From assembly GCF_050624435.1 (NCBI RefSeq), contig NC_134535.1, forward strand, positions 126,963,731 through 127,027,730: a DNA stretch of 64,000 bases, written 5' to 3'. The notes under the pieces are model-generated. The model was not told where the DNA came from, did not search any database, and saw only the letters and a program-made list of their open reading frames with translations. The DNA is from Tenrec ecaudatus (Eukaryota > Chordata > Mammalia > Afrosoricida > Tenrecidae). Below, in pieces: positions 56,960 through 64,000 of this stretch (within the stretch, counting starts at the first letter, position 1; each line of letters starts with the position of its first letter). A program made the position numbers and the translations under genes.

Positions 56960-57730
56960 AAGTCATTTTATTGGGGGCTCTTACAGCTCTTATCACAATC
57001 CATACATTAATTGTATCAAACACATTTGTACATATGTTGCCATCAGTATTTTCAAAACATTTTCTTTCTGCTTGAGCCTTGGTATCAGCTCTTCTTTTTT
57101 CCTCCCTTCCTCCCCCATCCTCTCACTTCATGGACCCCAGATAAATGATAAATTGTCATTTTCATCTCTTACCCAGTAGGCTGTTTCCCTTTTGCCCACA
57201 TTTCTGTTGTTCATCCCCTGTGCGGGGTGGAGGTGGAGGTTATATGTCAATCATGGTAGTGGTTCCCCCACCATCTTCCTACCCTCATGGCATCGCTGCT
57301 CCCATCACTGCTCCTGAGGAGTTGATCTGTCCTGGATTCTGTTTGTTGAGAGCTCTTATCTGTACCAGTGCACATGCTCTAGTCTAGCCGGAATTGTAAG
57401 GTAGAACTGGGGTCATGGTAGTGGGGGCGGGAGTGGGTGGGTGGGTAGGAAGCATTAAAGAACTAGATTTGCAGGGGTCCTCAAACTTTTTAAACGGGGG
57501 GCTAGTTCACTGTCCCTCAGACCCGTTGGAGGGCCAGACTATAGTTTTTTTTTTTTAAACTGAACAAATTCTTATGCACACTGCACATATCTTATTTTGA
57601 AGTAAAAAGTCAAATGGGGCAAAATCACCCGACGGGCCGTAGTTTGAGGACGCCCGAACTCGAGGAATGTTGTGTGTTCTGTTGTTGCTCTGCTGCGCCC
57701 TGGCTGACTTGTTCCTTCACTGTCTTTCTT
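56960..57730 (-). mobile_element. LINE 3′UTR copy interrupted by a hAT MITE
   Basis: Inverted tail (aagtcattttattgggggct) through agaactggggtcatggtagt, then the MITE 57472–57656, then ggaatgttgtgtgttctgtt and ccctggctgacttgttcct. It abuts the LDHB pseudogene 3′ end. Confidence 0.75.
57472..57656. mobile_element. hAT MITE, OC1/hAT1-like, inside a LINE 3′ end
   Basis: 185 bp. Terminal inverted repeats are caggggtcctcaaac and the complement of gtttgaggacgcccg (13/15). Internal phrases (ttcactgtccctcagaccc; atcttattttgaagtaaaaa) belong to a non-autonomous hAT family I recall from bats, bushbaby and tenrec. The flanks are aactagat (57461–57468, then ttg) and aactcgag (57657–57664), a likely worn 8-bp duplication. 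LINE 3′UTR sequence continues on both sides, so it is younger than that copy. The subfamily name is uncertain. Confidence 0.82.
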
Positions 57731-58220
57731 TTCTCACGCTACAATAGTCCATTTTATCTTCCAACGGCTCCTACTGCAAACATGAAGTCAAGTATGTGCT
57801 TTAATCCTGTGGGCTCAGAGTCACCGATTTGGGACGAGAAAAGCAAACGGTGACCCTTGTACAAGGATAGTCACTAAAGGCTCATGTCAATCACATTGCA
57901 GGTTTGCCTTTCTGTGGCATAGAGCTCAGACGTCACAGGTCTTGTAGGTCCTTCTGGATGTCCCGCAGTGTCTGCACTCTTCTTGAGTCGAGCAACCTCA
58001 TCATCCTTCAGCATCTGGTTGATGACACTGGTTAAGCCTCGAGCATTCAGAATACACGGGAGGCTCAGTGAGACTTCCTCCTCAACGCCACGCCCCCACC
58101 TTCACCATCCTTGATCCTGGATGATTCCTGGAGAGATTCCTGAACATCTGTTCAATATGATCAGCTACACTTATCCAATAGCCCTGTTGGTGTATCCATT
58201 TAGCTTGATGACTTCATAGC

Positions 58221-58923
58221 TGTGGTTGAATTGGGGGGCGCCAGCTCCCCACCACTAATCATGGATTCAGTAAGCACAGTTGTAAGGTTGAGATATATAA
58301 ATATTATATTAAAGTCATCGAGAGCATGAGAGATAGGAGATTGAAATAATGGAGTCAGACACATTTCATGGTAGCAATGCTCACCTCAGTCCTGCTTGGT
58401 GGTCCACGTGGAGAGAGGGGGAAGGGAAGGAGAAGGGGAAAGGGAACAGGGGAGGAAAGAGAGCCAAGGAGAGGTCAAGGGAGGAGCAGAGAGAGAGAGA
58501 GAGAGAGGTCTCTGTTGCTAACACAGGCCTATATACCCTTGGGGCGTGCAAGCCCCCTAATTACAGGTGAAGCCATATGTCACAGGAAAGGTTTGTGCTA
58601 TCGGTAATACAGTAATGGGCGGGGGACAATCTAGGGATATACATGCAATAGGAAGAGGAGGGAATGGGGGTATCCATGTGACAAGATGGGCGGATCCTAG
58701 ATTCAGGATGGCAGCTTAACTTGAAGTCCCGGAGTGGGTTTGATCTGTTCTCTGGATCTCCATAGGAACCATTATCAGTTGGGTGAAAACCCCACCTGCA
58801 GGAACCAAATCAATGACTGCAGGCCTGTCCATTGTCCTTAACAGCAGGGAGCCGTGCCTACTTTAGTCTGGTGACTGACTATCTTCAGGGAGTTTGTCTG
58901 TAAGCATCTGACCTCCCCCCACA
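58221..58923 (+). mobile_element. Solo LTR, ERV family A, inside the LDHB pseudogene
   Basis: About 700 bp, ending ctgacctccccccaca like the 39820 copy, with the shared middle (atggagtcagacacatttc; ggtggtccacgtgg; ccccctaattacagg). A purine-rich expansion (ggggaagggaaggag, then GA repeats at 58485–58507) accounts for its extra length. LDHB sequence continues directly on both sides. The target duplication is unclear. Solo-LTR fossil, younger than the LDHB retrocopy. Confidence 0.8.
58400..58507. repeat. Purine-rich tract with (GA)n inside an LTR
   Basis: ggggaagggaaggagaaggg-type sequence then a GA dinucleotide run (58485–58507). Confidence 0.85.
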
Positions 58924-59218
58924 ACAGACACTTTCAACCACCATTTAATGTATGCCCTCTCAATTTTCCCTGGCATTGTCTGTCCCCATCTCTGGATTCA
59001 GTTTCTGGAGAGAAATTCCTGCCACCTTCACTGCACTCCCCGTATGGTGACACTTGAGTCCCCACGTTCTCCCAAAATCCATCCATGGCAGCTGCTGGGA
59101 TGAACGCCAAGGTCTTCAGCCACCAGATAGCAAAATCTAGCAGAATCCGGGTTACAGCCACTTCCCATCCCATGGTGCTCCGGCAACCCACTTGGTTTTC
59201 AGGTAAGAATATTCACTG

Positions 59219-59856
59219 TATGTAATATGTAAGAATAGCCACTGGCAGGAGGCCGGAGGTAGCACTAGAACTGATAGTGGCTGAATAGCCATTGAAGGCG
59301 ATGTGACCATGTGGGGCGTCGGGGTGGGGGGATGGGGAAGGCTCTAAGATAGATGTGGTGGTGATCATATGACTCCCCTTGATGTGATTGCACGATTGAA
59401 TCATTTAATTGTATGACATGTGAATTATGTGCCATTAAAATTGTTAGGGAAAACAAACAAACCAAGATAGATTTAAAGTCAATGGAACCTAACAACAAGA
59501 TCAATTTATCTGTTCCTCAGTAAGTTTACTATACCTAAAGATTGAACTGAGGTGCTATAGGAAAAACTGCCAATAGCTTTACAAATTGTCAATGGTTTTA
59601 AAGCTCTTGTTCCTGACGAATTAATTGGCAATAAGGTATTTTTATTTGAGTACAGGTACCTAAACTTATGAGAGAGCTTTTAAATATCTCTGCAGAAACA
59701 CAAACCCAAGACAAAAATAAGTCTTCCTCATGCCTCTTCCCTCCTCTGGCCTCCTTTTCCATTTTGTGCTGAGAACACCACTTGATTCTATTTTCATTAG
59801 ACAAATTGTCAAATGGCTGGCAATGAAATAGTCTGAAATACTTAAAAACATATATA
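59219..59856. mobile_element. Unassigned insertion inside the LDHB pseudogene
   Basis: It separates the N-terminal and middle parts of LDHB and is flanked by similar short sequences (atattcactg, atattcccactg). It includes tttaattgtatgacatgtga and gccattaaaattgtt, an old L1-like terminus with an A-rich end near 59460. The other part is unidentified. Confidence 0.5.
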
Positions 59857-60574
59857 TATTCCCACTGGTTGGACACCACAGTGAGGCGGCAGTCAGGATG
59901 GTATTGTATTTGCTGATCAGAGGAATAATGAATTGAAGGCATTGACCTTCCTATGCACCAGATGGAGATGACTCTCCCACTCTTGCTGAGGAACTCCTGC
60001 AGTTACCACCACAATCTGATAGAGTTATCTTTATCCGCCACGATTTTATGTGTCTGAAAAAAGAAGCTGCAGAGCCATCATTTCTCCTTTGAGTTTATCT
60101 TCCAAAACATCCATGAGGGCAAGCTCATTAGCCAGGCACTTGCCCAGAATGCATGATGGCACGCACATGTCAGACCAACGTGCCCAACACCAACTACAGT
60201 GGTCCTGTTGTGGACCCATGGCTTCCTCTTCTGTAATGGGTACGATCGGCTTTTCTTTTTTTCTTACTGATATTTTTCCCAGCTTTTCTTAGGGTTGCGA
60301 CCCTGAACAAGAGGGAGAAGGCGCTCAGCAGGACAACTAAAACTAGGATAAGAAGTCGGCTGCGTTAGTCTCCTCCGTCTAAGTGATTAGAAAGCATTGT
60401 ATCACAGTTGATTTGCAACTGTTTTTCTTTTTTATTATTATTATTATTTGCAACTGTTTTTCTTAGCGCAACATAAAGTGAGTTTTACAGTTGATGGTGT
60501 CCAGATGAGTGATAAAAGTGGGAAGGGGAGACGAGAAAGTTTTGAAATGCAATATTCTAAAACAAAACAAACAA

Positions 60575-60772
60575 ACTCAAACCCGCGGAGTCAATTCCAA
60601 CTCACAACCCTATAGGGCAGAATAGGATTGTTCCGTAGTGTTGCGGAGACCGAAACCCCTTACAGAAAGGACAGACTCTTCTCTTTGCCTCAGAGCAGCC
60701 GGTGGGTTCTAACTGCCAACCTTGCAATTTGCAGCCCATTGCTTTCCATTGCACCACGAAGGCCACTTAAAA
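60575..60772 (-). repeat. AfroSINE copy upstream of the VAMP1 promoter
   Basis: gcggagtcaattccaactca, caaccctatagggcagaata, tgccaaccttgcaatttgca, gcaccacgaaggcc. About 160 bp before the CpG-rich block. Confidence 0.83.
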
Positions 60773-60929
60773 TACCATACTAAAAAGACCATATTGACCC
60801 AACTTGGTGCACTGTTGGAGGTGGGGGTAGAGATTAATGGGAAGGACATCAGGATGGCCCACAGGTTTCTGGGCTGGGCAGTAGCCCATGAATAGTTAAT
60901 TTAGGATGGATGGAGTGAGGCGGGAGGCG

Positions 60930-61464
60930 ATGGCGTGAAGTCGTGCTTTTCGCTTCGGGGAGCTACTCCCTCCGCCCACGGTACTCGGCACCTGGACCCT
61001 GCCTGGGTCAGAGGCGCAGAGGAGGGGAGGGCCGAGCCTGTGCACGGAGTATCGAACGAGGTAACCAAGGGCTGAACCCAGCGGCGCAGCCTGCGAGCGC
61101 GCCCAGACGCCGGCAACTGCTGGACCCGACTTGGCAGCTAGGTACCCAGAAGCTCCGACTCACGCCGGGGAAGCCGCCCTTCCCGGGCTTGGCCAGTATC
61201 CCCGCCCCGCCCCGCGGCTTAGCTAGCCAGGTAAGCGACCTCTGGTTGCATTGGTCGGTGAATTTCCCTAACAGCCTGCGCTCCCCTCCGGAGTCGGGAC
61301 GAGAGGAGAGCCGTGATTGGCAAGCTTGCAGGGGCGGGGCGTGCTAGGCCTTCGCCGGCCCTCACCGGGGGACCTGGCGCCTCTCCTGGGCGAGGATTGG
61401 GCCGCGGGACGGTGACGTTGATCGGAGGCGTGGCCAGCACTAATAAAGGCGGGGACCGGCGCGG
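60930..61464 (+). promoter_or_regulatory. VAMP1: CpG-rich promoter region upstream of the VAMP1 exon
   Basis: CpG density rises sharply from about 60930. The segment holds GC boxes (ggggcggggc near 61331), a CRE-like TGACGT near 61411, two inverted CCAAT boxes (ATTGG near 61315 and 61396) and an AT-rich aataaag near 61441, about 25 bp before the inferred start. A second donor-like site (ccag followed by gtaagc near 61229) could end an alternative leader exon. Confidence 0.55.
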
Positions 61465-61622
61465 CAGCTGCAGTAAGTGCCACCGCAGCTTGAGCCCCTG
61501 CAGGTCTGTGAGAGGCGGACCTCGGAACTTCTGTCGACTCACCCGCAGCTCTCCCCCGTCGCCCGGTGTCTCGCCGCAGCCTCTGGAGGAGACGGACTCC
61601 CCACTCCCTGTGTCAGAAAAAT
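61465..61622 (+). other. VAMP1: Probable VAMP1 exon 1 (5′UTR ending inside the start codon)
   Basis: In human, VAMP1 follows MRPL51 on the same strand, and this CpG-rich block is the next promoter-like region. A clean donor (gtgagt at 61623–61628) follows ...cagaaaaat, so the exon would end in AT and the G of the ATG would come from exon 2. Read through without splicing, the ATG is followed at once by TGA. The wording around the junction fits my memory of the human VAMP1 leader (…AGAAAAATGTCTGC). VAMP1 is a vesicle-membrane SNARE (synaptobrevin) used in synaptic and neuromuscular exocytosis. No exon encoding the conserved SNARE body was found before the window ends. The assignment rests mainly on synteny. 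The start at 61465 is approximate, about 25 nt past an AT-rich element (aataaag). Confidence 0.6.
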
Positions 61623-64000
61623 GTGAGTTGACGCTGATGAGCGGGACTCGGCACCTCCTTGCCACTCTCACCCCCGCGCCGGACTCTGCGGGACGAAAAA
61701 TGGCGCATTGCAGCAGCTGCGGCGACGCGGGCCACTACTACCGCGCGCCGCCCCCAAACCGGGCTACTCCCTGGCAGGGGGCAGCACCCCATCCTCGCAT
61801 CAGCTACAGCTAACGCCCCATGGGCAGGGGCCCAGGGGTCCCATAGCCACTGCACCCTCTCCTCGCCCGTGGGGCACTTCATTCCAGGTGGAGCCCGGGG
61901 AGGGCGAAGGGGGGCTTGGAGACATCAGGCTTGGGGGCTCTTCTTGTGCCTGACGGAGCCTGTACTCAGGCGTCTGGAAAGCAGGGGCTTGCACTGCAGC
62001 CTCTGGTGTTGTCAGTTTCCCCCTCACCCTCCAAGTGTGATGCGCGTCCACTTAAGGGCATGGGGCGAAGCGCCAGAAACTTAGCTGCCAGGTCTGTGGC
62101 ACCAGATTGAGCAGCTCAGGAAGACGCAAGGGACGATGACATGTGAGTCCACACAGCCATTCATCCCAAGGCCACCATGTTGAAGGTATTCTCCTGTCAA
62201 GGATCTTAGCCAAGTATATGAACGAGAAATAGGGGGAGCCAAGCATCCTGCTGCCCTGCCCCTAACTGGCTCAGTTTATTTCTGCCTTCTTCAGCATCGC
62301 CCCCACCCCCAAGGTCCTGAGGGACAACTATGGCTAACAAACGGATTGCTTCCCTAGACCACAATGTGTGTGCCAGATTTTTCTTTCTGATCATTCCCTA
62401 GAAACTTGGTCCTGGCTCTTAGTGTATTTGTGATGCTTCTGTTAGTAACCAAAGAATGGGACAGGGTTTACCTGAGTTACATAAGGGATCTGGTTCCCTG
62501 GGTACTGCACAGAGTGCTTTCAACTCCCAACCAGTAGTAAGTGAAATGCTTTCTAGCTGTTTCCCGCGCCCTGCTCTCCCCACCGTCGTTTCTGACTTGA
62601 GACTTGTAGTTTTAACTGTATATGAATCCCCCCTCCCCCCGCCCCATCCCCTAAAGCATTTTGATGAACTCCTAGGATTCCAATCAGTTGTCTTCATTTG
62701 GGGAAGGGGGATCCTGGGCAGCCAACCTGGTTCCCAACAGCAGCCAAGTGGGATGAACAGAAGGAGATGGTGGCTGGCAGGGCATCCCAAGGTCTCTGAC
62801 CTTAATTTTGTCATTGGTGCCACCGCCCGGGACTGCTTCCAGGACCAGACACAGGCTGCTATATTATTACTTTGCTGCCTGTAGCAGCACCTGAGTCTTG
62901 GAGCATGCCTGGCCCGGTACCTGTCTTTCCGCTGCTTCCTTGTGCTTTAGGAGGACGGGCAAGATCAATTCCCCTACAAGGCAGTGAGTCAGATGTAATC
63001 CGCTGATCTGACCTCTCTGGAGGGTTGTCTGTGGTTTTAGACAGAAAGCAAGGCACTTAGTGGGGAGGAGCTTCTATTGTGATAGGGAAATTCGTTTTGA
63101 TGAGTCTCTGGGTGGTTTATTACTTGGTGCATTCACTGTGGGCTGCTGGGGGAGGCATGTTTTGTGAGGTTTTGCTTCTTTTGATGGGTACATCTAATAG
63201 TAGTTTCTGTTCTCCATCAACGTTGAGAGTTCACTGCCTGTCTATGGGTTCTCCCTTTACAGAGAAAAACAACTCATGTCTTAGATTGGCCTTGGGGGCA
63301 TTCTGTGAGTTTAGCCTCTGTGTATTGGGACTTGGGAGAGGAGTCCATCTTGAAGAACCCAGGCCAGATTGCCCCCATCTGGTGTGGGACCCCTTAGCCT
63401 TGGGTGCTACTTCACCTTCCTGTGTGTGGGAATGCAAACAAGGGTTTCTCTTTTGGGGGTAAGGGAGGTGGTGGGGGGTGGATAAGAAACTAAAGGAGTC
63501 TCCGGAAAACAAAGCAGGAGGGTGTCTGTGATATAGACACCAGGAGTCTGTGATATAGACACCAGGACCATTTTCAGCCCTTCTGCTTCCTGTCTGTGCT
63601 CTTGGGCCAATGTCCAGTGCTAATGCAGTGGCCGGGGACCAGGTTCTGTCTGAGCAGAACCTCGGCCTCCTGCACCCACAACAAAGAAAGCCAACAGCCC
63701 TGACTCACTCCACCTACACAGGCCTGACTTGGTGGCTATCCAGGTCCTCCTTACTTGCGGGCCCCATAGACTACTAATCATCCTCCCGCACATAACCAGT
63801 CACTGGGCCCCTCACACAGAGTCTGTCTGCTCGCCTTTTCTGTGATGGATATCCAGGCTTGGCAGAAGAGCAGCAGCTCAGGCCCTGGGCTCACCCTGAC
63901 AGTTCAGCTTTTTTTCTCTCCCAAGGAGCTTCTCACTGGGGATCGGGCTTTTCCAGTTGGCATCATGTGAAATATTTCCGCAGCAGTTAGGGCCATGCCT
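61623..64000 (+). other. VAMP1: Probable VAMP1 intron 1, continuing past the window
   Basis: CpG-rich for the first 450 bp, then ordinary unique-looking sequence. I find no AfroSINE, LINE or LTR copy here, in strong contrast with the 26 kb to the left. I see no exon encoding the VAMP proline-rich N-terminus or SNARE motif. Several ORFs of 60–166 codons in the CpG-rich part look like composition artefacts. A short direct repeat (gtctgtgatatagacaccag) occurs twice at about 63522–63564. Confidence 0.45.

Larger units (their letters stand above)
57732..60280 (-). pseudogene. LDHB: LDHB processed pseudogene split by two later insertions
   Basis: Read on the minus strand, the copy starts near 60277 (KEKPIVPITEEEA) and continues NELALMDVLEDKLKGEMMAL and HKIVADKDNS to about 59857. 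It resumes at about 59218 with [32 protein letters not shown] and ISLQKLNPEMGTDN to 58924. After a second gap it resumes at 58220 with [40 protein letters not shown] and the 3′UTR (attgacatgagcctttagt). The end near 57732 (ctattgtagcgtgag plus A-rich tail) matches the LDHB mRNA end as I recall it. It is L-lactate dehydrogenase B, intronless, with many stops and shifts. The inner gap (59219–59856) is flanked by similar 10–12 bp sequences (atattcactg, atattcccactg). The other (58221–58923) is an LTR. Confidence 0.88.

Noticed and set aside
61313-61813. 166-codon ORF across the VAMP1 promoter and exon 1, and other ORFs in the same CpG-rich block
   Set aside because: Arg/Pro/Gly-rich products expected by chance in GC-rich sequence; they cross the inferred promoter and splice donor.

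Overview
The window is mammalian nuclear DNA, most likely from a tenrec (Afrotheria, Echinops-like). The gene order NCAPD2–MRPL51–VAMP1 is the one on human 12p13.31. Nearly all SINEs are the AfroSINE type (trace of 'agcagttcgaaaccaccag' and 'gagtcggaattgactcgatgg'). A non-autonomous SPIN hAT element is also present. Among mammals, SPIN has been reported in tenrec, bushbaby, bats, murine rodents and opossum, so AfroSINE plus SPIN together point to tenrec. This is a recall-based inference, not a database match.

Layout. 1–4.6 kb is repeat-rich spacer (GAPDH is expected just off the left edge). 4.6–32.6 kb is NCAPD2 on the minus strand. All 31 coding exons can be placed with consistent phases and splice sites, giving 1,394 codons. 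32.6–33.4 kb is a CpG-rich bidirectional promoter. 33.3–34.7 kb is MRPL51 on the plus strand, three exons and 128 residues. 34.7–60.9 kb is about 26 kb without a host gene. It is a stack of nested LINE, SINE, LTR and DNA-transposon copies plus three processed pseudogenes (PPID, TRMT112, LDHB). A fourth, RPP21, sits in NCAPD2 intron 2. 60.9–61.6 kb is a second CpG-rich promoter with the probable VAMP1 exon 1 (plus strand). The rest, to 64 kb, is its first intron.

Function. NCAPD2 is the HEAT-repeat subunit of condensin I, MRPL51 is a mitochondrial large-subunit ribosomal protein, and VAMP1 is a synaptic vesicle SNARE. The first two share a divergent promoter but act in separate processes.

No undescribed enzymatic or defence system was found. 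The interesting material is genomic: nested retroelements whose order of insertion can be read from target-site duplications, a mosaic LINE copy, two horizontally transferred hAT families, a GC–AG intron in NCAPD2, a start codon split by an intron in VAMP1, and an LDHB retrocopy cut by two later insertions. Repeat family names come from memory of consensus sequences and could not be checked by search.
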